Shown piece by piece: positions 18,167 to 26,261 of a stretch of DNA of 64,000 nucleotides; the first letter of the stretch is position 1, and each line of letters begins with the position of its first letter. This DNA comes from Bacillota bacterium (GTDB lineage Bacteria; Bacillota; Clostridia; Lachnospirales; Lachnospiraceae). A program made the translations under genes and the position numbers. The notes under the pieces are model-generated. The model saw only the letters and a program-made list of their open reading frames with translations. It was not told the origin of the DNA and ran no database searches. The DNA lies in the NCBI GenBank assembly GCA_902363515.1, contig CABJAN010000001.1:248001-312000 (forward strand), written 5' to 3'.

Positions 18167-18628
18167 TTATCCTTCAATGGAGATAAAATGTTTCTTTTCC
18201 TCAACGGATTTTGCTTCTTCTTTTGGAACTGTAAATCTCAGAATACCATTTTCATATTTCGGATGGATATCCTTTTCTGTGACATGCTCACCTACATAGA
18301 AGCTACGGCTCATGCTTCCTGCATAACGTTCCCTTCTGATATATTTGCCTTTTTCGTCCTGTTCATCTTTATCCAGTCCTTTGGCCGCACTCACGGTAAG
18401 ACATCCGTTTTCCAGCTGTAACTGAATTTCATCTTTCTTAAATCCAGGTAAATCAATATCAACTTCATAGCCGCCTTCTGTTTCTTTGACATCGGTTTTC
18501 ATCATGTTTTTCGCATGTTTGCCATACAGTGCTTTGTCTACATCCGGGAATGCCGGAAATTCCGGGAATCTGAAGCCATCCATAAAATCATCAAATAAAG
18601 TTTCTCCAAAAATACTAGGTCTTAACAT
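18167..18628 (-). CDS. Small heat-shock protein Hsp20
   Basis: A 153-residue alpha-crystallin-type holdase. The N-terminus MLRPSIFGETLFDDFMDGF is followed by the crystallin domain (VDIDLPGFKKDEIQLQLENGCLTV ... NGILRFTVPKEE) with the conserved GxLxxxxPK-like motif, and a short C-terminal tail. It binds unfolding proteins until ClpB/DnaK act. The ribosome site AAAGGAGAT precedes the ATG. The promoter carries a CIRCE box, so HrcA control is expected. The integrated element begins only ~155 bp upstream of this gene. Confidence 0.95.
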   Translation of the reverse strand: MLRPSIFGETLFDDFMDGFRFPEFPAFPDVDKALYGKHAKNMMKTDVKETEGGYEVDIDLPGFKKDEIQLQLENGCLTVSAAKGLDKDEQDEKGKYIRRERYAGSMSRSFYVGEHVTEKDIHPKYENGILRFTVPKEEAKSVEEKKHFISIEG

Positions 18629-18748
18629 AAGTCATATCTCCTTTCACAAATATGAAAACTATATTTTAGCACTATCGGAGATATCCGAAGTGTTGTGTTC
18701 TGAACCTCTGGATTTGGATTTCTGTTCCTCTTCCTTTGTTCTAGTTGT

Positions 18749-18791
18749 AATATAGCACGCATTATTAGCGCTGTCAAGAGGTGAGTGCTAA
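18749..18791 (-). promoter_or_regulatory. hsp20 promoter with CIRCE at the element boundary
   Basis: On the minus strand: TTAGCACTC (18791-18783), 9-nt spacer, CAGCGCTAA (18773-18765). The -35 TTGACA (18777-18772) lies within CIRCE; a 17-nt spacer leads to -10 TATATT (18754-18749). The outer CIRCE half is part of the 13-bp direct repeat bounding the integrated element, yet promoter and operator remain complete. Confidence 0.9.
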
Positions 18792-18950
18792 TTTTTTTTG
18801 TGAAGATTTTGTGAAGCCTTGATTTTACGGGCTTCACATGGATTTTTCACTTACTTTCGCACTCGATTTTCTTGATTTGACCACATTTTTACCACAAATT
18901 CTTGGAAAAATATATTCATCTGATTTTCTTACCACATTTTACGACAACGA
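18782..18950. repeat. Left end (attL) with integrase arm-type motifs
   Basis: Contains the 13-bp core repeat (18782-18794); near-repeats TTTGTGAA and TGTGAA shared in similar order with the right end; a perfect 8-bp hairpin GTGAAGCC/GGCTTCAC (18811-18837); and arm-like motifs TTGACCACA (18877-18885), ACCACAAATT (18891-18900) and ACCACATTTTACGACA (18931-18946). The last two types recur at the right end. Confidence 0.7.
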
Positions 18951-18958
18951 CTTATGGT

Positions 18959-20182
18959 TTATACCACAGCAGGTACGGTTTCTGGCAGGTTCATTTTAGA
19001 CATCTCGTTCTCCACATGAGACTTTTCTGCAATATGATTGTAGACATTCATTGTAATCTGTGCATCCGAATGGCCCATGACATACTGCATAACTTTAGGA
19101 TTGACATTGTTCTCACCCAGTCTGGTACATCCCGTATGACGAAGGGTATGCGATGAAATAGGCGGCATCAGCTCCGGCTCTCGCTTCTCTTCTTCTGCCA
19201 GTTTGCTTTCTTTCTTATTATAGGCATTGACAATGTTTTTCAGAAAGCTGTTCACTCCCGCCGGCATGATCGGACGTCCATGCTTTGTATTGAAGATGAA
19301 TCCACTGCGTCCACCAATCTCCACATTACTCTGTAAACCAAGCATTAGGTTCAGTTCTCTCTGCTTACGGAACGCATCATATACCATCTGTGTCATAGGA
19401 ATATCTCTGATTCCTGCATCCGTTTTGGTTTCTGAATCATGGAAACAATATCCTTCTTCACCTTCATAATATACAAGCTGTCCACCTACATGGATCTCCC
19501 GATTCTTCATATCCACATCTGACCAGGTTAATCCAATGGTTTCATTCACTCTCAGGCAAGCCCCAAACATAACCTGCATCATTGGAAGATGAGGCTTATA
19601 CACATTACTCTGTTCAACAAACTTCAGAAGTTTTTCCTGCTGTTCCAGTGTCAGTGCTTCTTTCTCCTTTGCCGGAGCCCCATAATCTCCAAGTGTTCCT
19701 GTTACCGGATTCTTGCGGATAATCCCATCTTCCACTGCCAGTTCAAAACTAGGATTCAATAAGCCATAAAGACCTTTGATCGTACTGTGTGCCAGTCCTT
19801 CATCTGACAATGCGGAAAAGAACGTCCTTACGTGAGATGTCTTAAAATCTACAACACGAATGTTTCCCAAAGTATTTCGTATCCGGTAGTCCCACATACG
19901 GATATAATTCTTTTTCGTTCTTTCCTTGATATTCTTTGTTGCCATGTATCGCTCAAACAACGTATTTACAGTCAGCTTCTTGACTGATGCGTCTGTAATA
20001 AGCAGATCATCCATATCCTTATTGATCTTCTTTTCCATTTCTCGCAGACTCGCCAGATCAGCTGCATAAATCGAATTACGCTTTCCGGTAATTTCATCCT
20101 TGTAGCGATACTCATAACGTCCATCCGGACGCTGGTATTCACCTGTTTTTAAATTTCTTCCTTTATTATCTTTTCTTGCCAT
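18959..20182 (-). CDS. Tyrosine recombinase / integrase of the element
   Basis: About 407 residues, Tn916-Int-like in layout. A small N-terminal arm-binding domain (the RPDGRYEYRYKDEITGKR region) is followed by a SAM-like core-binding domain and the catalytic domain. Catalytic residues: Arg in GACLRVNETIGLTW, His-x-x-Arg in HTLRHTGCTRLG, His in MGHSDAQ, and Tyr in ITMNVYNH. The third in-frame ATG (20182) is preferred because AAAGGA sits 9 nt before it. It lies at the left end and reads toward attL. It follows the excisionase, and both are probably driven by the leftward promoter at ~21.15 kb. Confidence 0.95.
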   Translation of the reverse strand: MARKDNKGRNLKTGEYQRPDGRYEYRYKDEITGKRNSIYAADLASLREMEKKINKDMDDLLITDASVKKLTVNTLFERYMATKNIKERTKKNYIRMWDYRIRNTLGNIRVVDFKTSHVRTFFSALSDEGLAHSTIKGLYGLLNPSFELAVEDGIIRKNPVTGTLGDYGAPAKEKEALTLEQQEKLLKFVEQSNVYKPHLPMMQVMFGACLRVNETIGLTWSDVDMKNREIHVGGQLVYYEGEEGYCFHDSETKTDAGIRDIPMTQMVYDAFRKQRELNLMLGLQSNVEIGGRSGFIFNTKHGRPIMPAGVNSFLKNIVNAYNKKESKLAEEEKREPELMPPISSHTLRHTGCTRLGENNVNPKVMQYVMGHSDAQITMNVYNHIAEKSHVENEMSKMNLPETVPAVV

Positions 20183-20406
20183 ATCAATCATTCCTTTCAC
20201 TTCATTTTTCGTTATTCGGAATGATTTTTGTCCTGTCGGTATCAGTCATTTACTGTCTGATATCTGCTCACAGATTAACATAATATTTTATGATTTCCAA
20301 GGGTGGATTCCTGCAAAATGCTAATTTTTATTTGCCTTTTTTACAGGAATACTTTTCACTTTTCATTCCGAAGGAAAGTTGTTGTATTTTATCTTCTTAT
20401 CTTTCA

Positions 20407-20601
20407 TTACACTGCCATTGCATCAAGATATTTTTTTATCTTATCCACGTTATAGAAAACACGTCTTCCAACAATCACTCTTGCTTCTGCATAATCTGCA
20501 ATTTTCTTTGCAGTTACTTCTCCGCAGGATAACATTGCCATTAATCCTTCAATATCTACCGCCAGACGATTCTCAATCTTATACTCTGTTGTTTTTCTCA
20601 T
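20407..20601 (-). CDS. Excisionase (Xis-like, MerR/HTH_17 fold)
   Basis: A 64-residue basic protein beginning MRKTTEYKIENRLAVDIEGL. The helix-turn-helix region is LMAMLSCGEVTAKKIADYAEARVIVGRRVFYNVDKIKKYL, typical of excisionases that bend DNA at attachment sites. The ATG at 20601 overlaps the stop of the upstream 46-codon ORF (ATGA) and has GGAGG ahead. It lies between that ORF and the integrase, in the same direction. The gap 20183-20406 shows an imperfect inverted repeat (GGTATCAG / CTGATATC) and no gene. Confidence 0.85.
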   Translation of the reverse strand: MRKTTEYKIENRLAVDIEGLMAMLSCGEVTAKKIADYAEARVIVGRRVFYNVDKIKKYLDAMAV

Positions 20602-20738
20602 GATGCACATACCTCCTTTCCTCCGTATTCTTCTGCATCACCTCCCAGACAGCGGTTATGCCCGTTGTCAGTACACTCTACTTTTTGTTTAGACTTCTTA
20701 CAATGATTTTCCATTCCGTTCGGCGTGTTGGCTTCCAT
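20598..20738 (-). CDS. Tiny 46-residue Cys-containing ORF upstream of xis
   Basis: Reads MEANTPNGMENHCKKSKQ..., ending ...KEVCAS, with four Cys and many Lys/Glu/Asn. The start has an AGGTG site 5 nt upstream and the stop overlaps the excisionase ATG as ATGA, a classic coupling. It may be a true regulator or a leader peptide whose translation controls xis. I do not recognise a family. Confidence 0.5.
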   Translation of the reverse strand: MEANTPNGMENHCKKSKQKVECTDNGHNRCLGGDAEEYGGKEVCAS

Positions 20739-21126
20739 TTGTACACCTGCTGTCAATGTTACAATCAACCTCTATCAGAATTATTCTGAATGTCGGCAGC
20801 TTCTTTCCAAACATACCGACCGTTTCCGGAGTATCTTCAACGCTCCCCATAAAAAGCTATGGATCTTGGCATCTGTGTTAGCTACATTTTCTATAAAGGA
20901 AAATATGGTGTACAGCTCATTCAATTTTCAAGGTACAAGAAGGATTTTAAATATCCCCTCATCTATACAGCCCTGTGAGGATAAAATGTTATTCGATTTT
21001 TGGAATTTTAAAAAATCCTTTCACTAATAAAGTCTGACAGAAGCGATTTACCAACCTGCTTTTGCGATAATTCACAAAATATTTACATTTCAGCTTTCAC
21101 TTTCGCTTTAATGCGAACTTTATTGT
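20739..21126 (-). other. Long leftward leader between the xis promoter and first ORF
   Basis: About 390 nt transcribed from the promoter at 21133-21161 before any convincing start codon. It contains a hairpin GTCGG...CCGAC near 20790-20820 and no convincing gene on either strand (a plus-strand 100-codon frame lacks support). It could be an antiterminated or attenuated leader; this is inference. Confidence 0.4.
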
Positions 21127-21222
21127 TCTGTCATTATAATTCGCTTTAATGTTAATGTCAAGTATTTCATTCGCTTAGTTGCGAATGTTTCTGTTTACAT
21201 TCTGAGATTTTGATAGTAAAAT
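21102..21222. promoter_or_regulatory. Divergent promoters with three operator-like sites (element switch)
   Basis: Leftward promoter: -35 TTGACA (21161-21156), 17-nt spacer, -10 TATAAT (21138-21133). Rightward promoter: TTTACA (21194-21199), 17-nt spacer, TAAAAT (21217-21222). Operators: TTCGC-TTTAAT-GCGAA (21102-21117), a half site TTCGCTTTAAT (21140-21150) inside the leftward spacer, and ATTCGC-TTAGTT-GCGAAT (21169-21186). This resembles a phage lysogeny switch. Confidence 0.8.
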
Positions 21223-21254
21223 GGAATTATCAAATAGAAAGCAGGAAATCTGAT

Positions 21255-21815
21255 ATGACAATTGGTGATAAAATAAAAAAAATCCGGACATTCCGGAATA
21301 TGACACAGGCAGAACTCGGTGCAGCTCTTGGCTGGGGCGATAAAGGTGCAAACCGCCTTGCCCAATATGAAACTAATTACCGGGTTCCCCGTAAAGATCT
21401 GGTTACTGAAATGGCTAAGATTTTGGATGTGAATCCACTGACACTGCATGAGCCAACTACGATGAATGCTTCTGAACTGATGGAAATCCTGTTCTGGATT
21501 GACGAATTTAATCCTGGCATGATTAATCTCTTTCAATTAGAGACTTATCCAAGCGAAAAATCAAATTCCAGTGGCGATACCGCTATCCGCTACCATGATT
21601 CTGATAGTTGGCCTGCTCATCCGCCTATTGGTATGTGGTTTAATTATGGGATTCTCAATGATTTTCTAAAAGAATGGACACTTAGAAAAGAAGAACTGAC
21701 ATCTGGTGCGATTACCAGAGATGAATATTTTGAATGGAAAATCAACTGGCCACAGACCTGTGATGATTGTGGTAAACGGGAACCGTCGAAACAGTGGCTG
21801 AAATCAAGCGAGTAG
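21255..21815 (+). CDS. XRE-family repressor of the element
   Basis: About 186 residues. The N-terminal helix-turn-helix domain begins MTIGDKIKKIRTFRNMTQAELGAALGWGDKGANRLAQYE. The C-terminal part (DSWPAHPPIGMWFNYGILNDFLKEW) is conserved-looking and of unknown function. The ATG at 21255 follows AGGAAA. It is transcribed from the rightward promoter in the 21.1-21.2 kb switch, divergent from xis/int, so it is the probable repressor of excision genes acting at the TTCGC/GCGAA operators. It is followed by a strong terminator. Confidence 0.9.
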   Translation: MTIGDKIKKIRTFRNMTQAELGAALGWGDKGANRLAQYETNYRVPRKDLVTEMAKILDVNPLTLHEPTTMNASELMEILFWIDEFNPGMINLFQLETYPSEKSNSSGDTAIRYHDSDSWPAHPPIGMWFNYGILNDFLKEWTLRKEELTSGAITRDEYFEWKINWPQTCDDCGKREPSKQWLKSSE

Positions 21816-21820
21816 AGCTT

Positions 21821-21984
21821 AGTGAAACTTAGCAAAACTTAAATTTATTATATTTTTTTCTTTTTACTCAAGGAAAAGGCACTGAAAAACCGATAATCCA
21901 TTGTTTTCAGTGCCTTTTTTGCATATTTTTCTATTAAGATTCTCTCACATGCTTATATAAGTGAAACTTAGCGAAACTTAAATT
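21821..21984. repeat. 25-bp direct repeats flanking a bidirectional terminator
   Basis: AGTGAAACTTAGC(A/G)AAACTTAAATT occurs at 21821-21845 and 21960-21984 with one mismatch. Each copy itself contains two GTGAAACTTA-like halves. Between them lies the terminator (AAAAGGCACTGAAAA at 21874 pairing with TTTTCAGTGCCTTTT, to 21920) for the repressor and for the defence operon arriving from the right. The right copy overlaps the last codons of the AlbA_2 gene. Confidence 0.75.
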
Positions 21985-23449
21985 ATGCCCAATATGGAAT
22001 GTACTTTTTATATCTTGGTGCTGTATCCGGGTCCATTACTTTAATATATCCACCTTCGACAGCACTGGTAAGAAGTCTTGATGCCTTGGCCTTCTCTTTT
22101 TCTCCCAGACCAAATATTTTTCGAATATCTGAATTAGAAATACCTTCAAAATTGACATATGCTAGACACGCCTGCATATAGCAAGTCCGCATCCGATCTT
22201 CTTTGGTAGTTAATTCAAATGGTACTTTTGCAAACAATATTGCTTTTGTGAATTGGTTATTCTGATTTTCAATTCTCGGAGCAAGCAGCTCATTTTTACC
22301 GGTTGCTTCAACAATCTTATCATAACCACTGCCACGCTCCTCACAAATACCACATTTGTGCATAAATCCGGCAATGTTTTCATTTCTGGATACTGGCACC
22401 GAATCTACAATTCTTTCGATTGCCACCAATGGTGCTCCGGCATTTGAAAACTCGATTCGATTTTTAAACACCTCCACCATTGGATTCGTTCCCCTTTGCT
22501 GAAGATCCTGATGTATCATAGCATTTGCCAGCAACTCACGGATAGCGATTTCTGGAAAACTGACAACAGATTTTCTCGTAGTTTCCACAATGACTTCTTC
22601 TTGCGGAATAATTGTCATAATATACTGCACGATTTCTTCATGTGAAAATGCATAACCTGCACAAAATTCCTTTTCTCTTATAGCATCCAATCTGGAATTT
22701 TCCTTGTACCAAATAACTCGAACCGATCTCCTATGCAAAGATTCGAATTTTTTCAAATCTTTTGCAATCATCAAAGCACCCATATTCGTGATATCCCATG
22801 TCCCGGCATCATTTTTCATAATAAATTTTTCATGTTGCAGGTCTTCTAGTACCTTATCTCGATTTCTCGGAATCGGCATTTCAAGTTTGTCATAATATTT
22901 AGAATAATCCAGTAATGACACCATTTCATCCTCATTCAGATTTCCCATCGCAATTCGCAATTCATATGGTGTGGAATCAAATGTTCTCCACAATTCTCTT
23001 TCTTTATCCGGATACTCTTTTAAGTTCTTTTTATTTGTTCCAATTCTTATATACTCCCCACCAGCGAACTGTACCGGCTGTTTTTCTGCACAAGGAATCT
23101 CCATCAGCACAACCATTCCTTCATCCATCGGAACCTCAAAAAATCGGAAATTAATTCTTGGTGAAAGCATCCTGGAAAGCCATGCTTCCAATTCTTCATT
23201 TCCCTTTTTCATTTTGCGATACTGAAATTCAGTGCCTACAATTTTGTGCGTTGCATCATCCACACCCCAAACAAGATATGCTTTTGGTCGTTCGCATAAT
23301 GCTGCTGAATTGCTCAAAGCAGAAATATATTCACCAATCATCTGTGGCTGTTTATTATTACATTTAAATTCTACCCACTCAGTCTCATCCGGAAGTTTTG
23401 CAAGTTCCCGGACAAGGCTTTGCAGATATTCTATTGATCGTATTGCCAT
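21983..23449 (-). CDS. AlbA_2 / Schlafen-type ATP-binding regulator, last gene of defence operon
   Basis: About 488 residues. The N-terminal AlbA_2 domain (the DETEWVEFKCNN pattern, GEYISALSNSAAL, YLVWGVDDATHKIVGTEF) is followed by a middle part, a GHKL-like ATP-binding region (REALLANAMIHQDL-type: IRELLANAMIHQD; EFSNAG; RNENIAGFMHKCGICEERGSGYDKI), then a C-terminal winged helix (ISNSDIRKIFGLGEKEKAKASRLL). Such proteins are usually annotated as ATP-binding transcriptional regulators; some occur in defence islands. A GTG 10 codons upstream is possible but the ATG at 23449 has a GAGGGTG site. It follows qatD by ~30 bp, so it may be an accessory or regulator of the Qat/restriction operon. Confidence 0.85.
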   Translation of the reverse strand: MAIRSIEYLQSLVRELAKLPDETEWVEFKCNNKQPQMIGEYISALSNSAALCERPKAYLVWGVDDATHKIVGTEFQYRKMKKGNEELEAWLSRMLSPRINFRFFEVPMDEGMVVLMEIPCAEKQPVQFAGGEYIRIGTNKKNLKEYPDKERELWRTFDSTPYELRIAMGNLNEDEMVSLLDYSKYYDKLEMPIPRNRDKVLEDLQHEKFIMKNDAGTWDITNMGALMIAKDLKKFESLHRRSVRVIWYKENSRLDAIREKEFCAGYAFSHEEIVQYIMTIIPQEEVIVETTRKSVVSFPEIAIRELLANAMIHQDLQQRGTNPMVEVFKNRIEFSNAGAPLVAIERIVDSVPVSRNENIAGFMHKCGICEERGSGYDKIVEATGKNELLAPRIENQNNQFTKAILFAKVPFELTTKEDRMRTCYMQACLAYVNFEGISNSDIRKIFGLGEKEKAKASRLLTSAVEGGYIKVMDPDTAPRYKKYIPYWA

Positions 23450-23478
23450 AAAATCACCCTCTAACTTTGCAATTAACA

Positions 23479-24207
23479 CTATTTTGAAAGAATATCTCGA
23501 AAATTAGCATAAACCATCTTAATAATGTCTGGTTCATTATAATATCGTGCAACTAACTCGTATATTTTTATTAAGTTGTTAAATGTGTACTTTTTTCCAT
23601 CAATTTTTGTAAACGGTCCATCACTTTCAATTAATACTCTTGTTTTTGGTATCAAATACAATTTTTCTTTATTCTTTTCATTTGTTACCATGTTAGAATT
23701 AAGTGAAAAATAACATCCTATATCCACTAATTGTTGCAATTGCTCTCCGTTTCCATTAAACCAATGAATAATGCACCTACGAGGACGATATTTTTTCAAA
23801 ATAGATATTGCTTCTTCCTCCGCTCTTCTAAGATGCACAGACATTAATTTATCCTTTTCTGCACACACTCTTACAATTTGCTCAAAATACATACATTGTT
23901 TATTACGCGAAATATAACTTTGTCTTGAAAAATCAAGTCCTATTTCTCCTACATAATTAGTTGTATTTACCAATTGCATAAAATCATAAAAATCCGCATC
24001 TTTCAGTGATACATCCTGTGGATGGAATCCAAGTGCAAATTTCAAATATTTTGTTTCCGGATATATGCGTTTACAGGATATATATACTCCAGGCGAATTC
24101 GTCATGCACAATGTATATTGTTTTCTTTCATTTATTCCGTCATATATTTTCTGATGCTCTTTGTAATAATCCAGATGAAAGTGTGTATCAATAAGGTGTT
24201 GAATCAT
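23479..24207 (-). CDS. qatD: QatD, TatD-family nuclease of the Qat anti-phage system
   Basis: A 242-residue TIM-barrel metallonuclease. Metal-binding motifs of TatD are visible: HFHLD near the N-terminus (TH-x-H-x-D), GEIGLDF (Glu), SVHLRRAEEE (His), IIHWFNGN (His) and SDGPF (Asp). It differs from housekeeping TatD in being shorter and in overlapping the QueC-like gene by 4 bp inside a qatABCD order. Family knowledge: QatABCD is an anti-phage system in which QatD supplies nuclease activity. The gene context makes the assignment firm; the molecular mechanism is not established by this sequence. Confidence 0.92.
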   Translation of the reverse strand: MIQHLIDTHFHLDYYKEHQKIYDGINERKQYTLCMTNSPGVYISCKRIYPETKYLKFALGFHPQDVSLKDADFYDFMQLVNTTNYVGEIGLDFSRQSYISRNKQCMYFEQIVRVCAEKDKLMSVHLRRAEEEAISILKKYRPRRCIIHWFNGNGEQLQQLVDIGCYFSLNSNMVTNEKNKEKLYLIPKTRVLIESDGPFTKIDGKKYTFNNLIKIYELVARYYNEPDIIKMVYANFRDILSK

Positions 24208-25574
24208 AATCCCAGATACTCCTTCATTCTCTGATCTGCGGAAAAAAGTTGTACTAAATCCTCTATACTTTTCTTGTATAATGATAAAAATTTTTCAACT
24301 TCCTCTTCTGTTAATTCTCCTACGCATCTAATATATCTTTTTAATTCTTTATCCGAAGAATGTTTACAACGATAGATACTTCCAAGCACCGCTCTTAAAT
24401 CTGCACTCTTCTCACTTTCTTCATATTCTATCAAAAAATCATAAGCTTCTCCCTGATAAGAATATTTTTTTATCTCATCTATGTCCAAAAGTGAACTTTT
24501 GCGTATCAAACACGGATAACAGTATCCACAGTTTACAGGATATTCTTTAGAGCCCTTTTTATTATATCTTGCTAAACAAGGATGTGAGCATGAAATTGTA
24601 TCTGCATAACAGCTTTTAAATGCATCTGTATCTTTAACTTGTCCTACAATCTCTCTCTTTGTATTGTACGCGAAAAAATTGGTAATAGTATTCTTTATTC
24701 CTACCTTTTCTAAGATATCATTAAATTGTCTTAAAAAGTACGGATGAGTAGTTCTTGTGCTGCAAGTCCCTTTTCTTCCTCCCGTTAATGGAATATTGAG
24801 TCCGATAAATCCATTTTCTGGAATATAAACCGGTACATTTTCTCCCAAAATACCAGCCACACTAAGTGCTGCACATAAAAACAGTAATGATCTGCCACGA
24901 GAGGTATTTTCACTCCCCTTTAATATTCCTTCTTTTTCACTTATAGGAGCTCTGGAATTTGCTGTAAAACTAATAAATTTAACGAATTGTTCTGGATAAA
25001 GATCCTGAAAAGTCCTGGCAAATAAATTCTGTCTTTTTGCAAGTTTAGGATATTCATTGTGTCCGATTAGACAAGGAGACTCCCCTTGTTCTAACAGTTT
25101 AATCGCACCACAAAAAGAATCCAATCCTCCAGAAAACAAGCATACACAATTACAGTTTTGAACATTCAAATGAATTCTATTTGCATGTTCCCTATAACTA
25201 TATATTATCTCACTTTTTCTAAATGTAATATGCCAATGATCCCCTGTCAAAAATCCCAGTATGTTTTCCCATTGCAATTCCGTACGCTTCCATTTCTCAT
25301 ATTCTAATACTGGAATAGATACGCTTATCTCTCTAGTCCAACAGTCTTTAAATTTTCTTCTGGACACTCTTTTATCCAAAGCAAAAATACTCAAACCTAT
25401 TATGAACAAATCTTCGTATATTGTAGAAATCTGCAGTTGATCCATTCGGTACCAGCTATCCGTTATGTTGGTAAAAATCGTACTATATTTTTTTCGGTTA
25501 ATTGAAAAGACATATGCATCTTTCCATTCAGCATCTGGTTTTTTCTCTTGTTCTTTATCAATCCAAAACTGCAT
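24204..25574 (-). CDS. qatC: QatC, QueC-like ATP-pyrophosphatase of the Qat system
   Basis: A 456-residue protein. An N-terminal ~140-residue extension is followed by a PP-loop SGGLDS (about 148-153), as in QueC, the 7-cyano-7-deazaguanine synthase. A C-terminal Cys cluster (CSHPCL ... CGYCYPCL) matches the zinc site of QueC. It is twice the length of true QueC, and no queC/D/E/F genes are nearby, so the queuosine route is not indicated. It sits between qatB (2 bp gap) and qatD (4 bp overlap). Probable role: nucleotide-dependent modification step in the Qat defence response. Confidence 0.93.
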   Translation of the reverse strand: MQFWIDKEQEKKPDAEWKDAYVFSINRKKYSTIFTNITDSWYRMDQLQISTIYEDLFIIGLSIFALDKRVSRRKFKDCWTREISVSIPVLEYEKWKRTELQWENILGFLTGDHWHITFRKSEIIYSYREHANRIHLNVQNCNCVCLFSGGLDSFCGAIKLLEQGESPCLIGHNEYPKLAKRQNLFARTFQDLYPEQFVKFISFTANSRAPISEKEGILKGSENTSRGRSLLFLCAALSVAGILGENVPVYIPENGFIGLNIPLTGGRKGTCSTRTTHPYFLRQFNDILEKVGIKNTITNFFAYNTKREIVGQVKDTDAFKSCYADTISCSHPCLARYNKKGSKEYPVNCGYCYPCLIRKSSLLDIDEIKKYSYQGEAYDFLIEYEESEKSADLRAVLGSIYRCKHSSDKELKRYIRCVGELTEEEVEKFLSLYKKSIEDLVQLFSADQRMKEYLGL

Positions 25575-25576
25575 CC

Positions 25577-26260
25577 TTAATCCTCCCCATAATACTTTTC
25601 AAATACAGATAAGGCATCGCTTAATGCATCCTCCACAATTTGTGATGTTCCCATGTTAGAAAAATCAACCGATTTCAAATTATCCAAGTTCAAATCACCG
25701 TCAATACTGTTTTCTATATATTCATGCATGTCATTTAAAATTGCAGATGTTTGTGCAGGTGTTTTCCCTTTGGATATTTTTTCTTCATATCGAAAATCAA
25801 AGTTTTCTTTTATGTATTCTTTCAACATTTCCTTCAGTAATATATCAACTGAAACATTCCCTATATCCGCAATATCTTCTATTTCTAAATTCTCCATAGC
25901 CTGTGACAATGCATCCGCTGCCATATTATCTTCTACCGATGCACCATAATTTGTAAATTCATGAAGTAATTCTGTCCAAACAACTTCTGACGATTTTCCA
26001 ATAAGATCTTCACGATGATACTCACGTAATGCATTATCTATGCCTCCAGAGGCAACCTTTTGTGCAAAACCTAAGACTCCTGCTGCCGCCGATTGAAAAC
26101 TACCACCTGTCGACATATCTTTTTTCATTGCGGTTGCATATTTACTGGCCGCTTTTGCTTTAGAATCAAAGTCTCTATTATTTATAAAGGCCGTCACTGC
26201 TCTTTTTGCGGTTGACCAATGCGGTGTTGTTGGTGCTATATATCCTTTTGATGTACCCAT
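25577..26260 (-). CDS. qatB: QatB, small accessory protein of the Qat system
   Basis: A 227-residue protein beginning MGTSKGYIAPTTPHWSTAKR, followed by a Gly/Ala-rich region (SAAAGVLGFAQKVASGG) and an acidic, helical C-terminal half. This N-terminal pattern and gene position match QatB. No catalytic motif is recognisable. It is 1-2 bp from qatA and qatC, so strictly co-expressed. Biochemical role unknown. Confidence 0.9.
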   Translation of the reverse strand: MGTSKGYIAPTTPHWSTAKRAVTAFINNRDFDSKAKAASKYATAMKKDMSTGGSFQSAAAGVLGFAQKVASGGIDNALREYHREDLIGKSSEVVWTELLHEFTNYGASVEDNMAADALSQAMENLEIEDIADIGNVSVDILLKEMLKEYIKENFDFRYEEKISKGKTPAQTSAILNDMHEYIENSIDGDLNLDNLKSVDFSNMGTSQIVEDALSDALSVFEKYYGED

Positions 26261-26261
26261 A

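Noticed and set aside
20725..21027. 100-codon plus-strand ORF upstream of the repressor
   Set aside because: No ribosome site, no recognisable motif, and it lies opposite the xis leader and the small coupled ORF.
24204..25574. Queuosine/preQ0 biosynthesis gene queC
   Set aside because: The protein is about twice QueC length and sits in a qatABCD order with no queD, queE or queF nearby, so the defence assignment is preferred.
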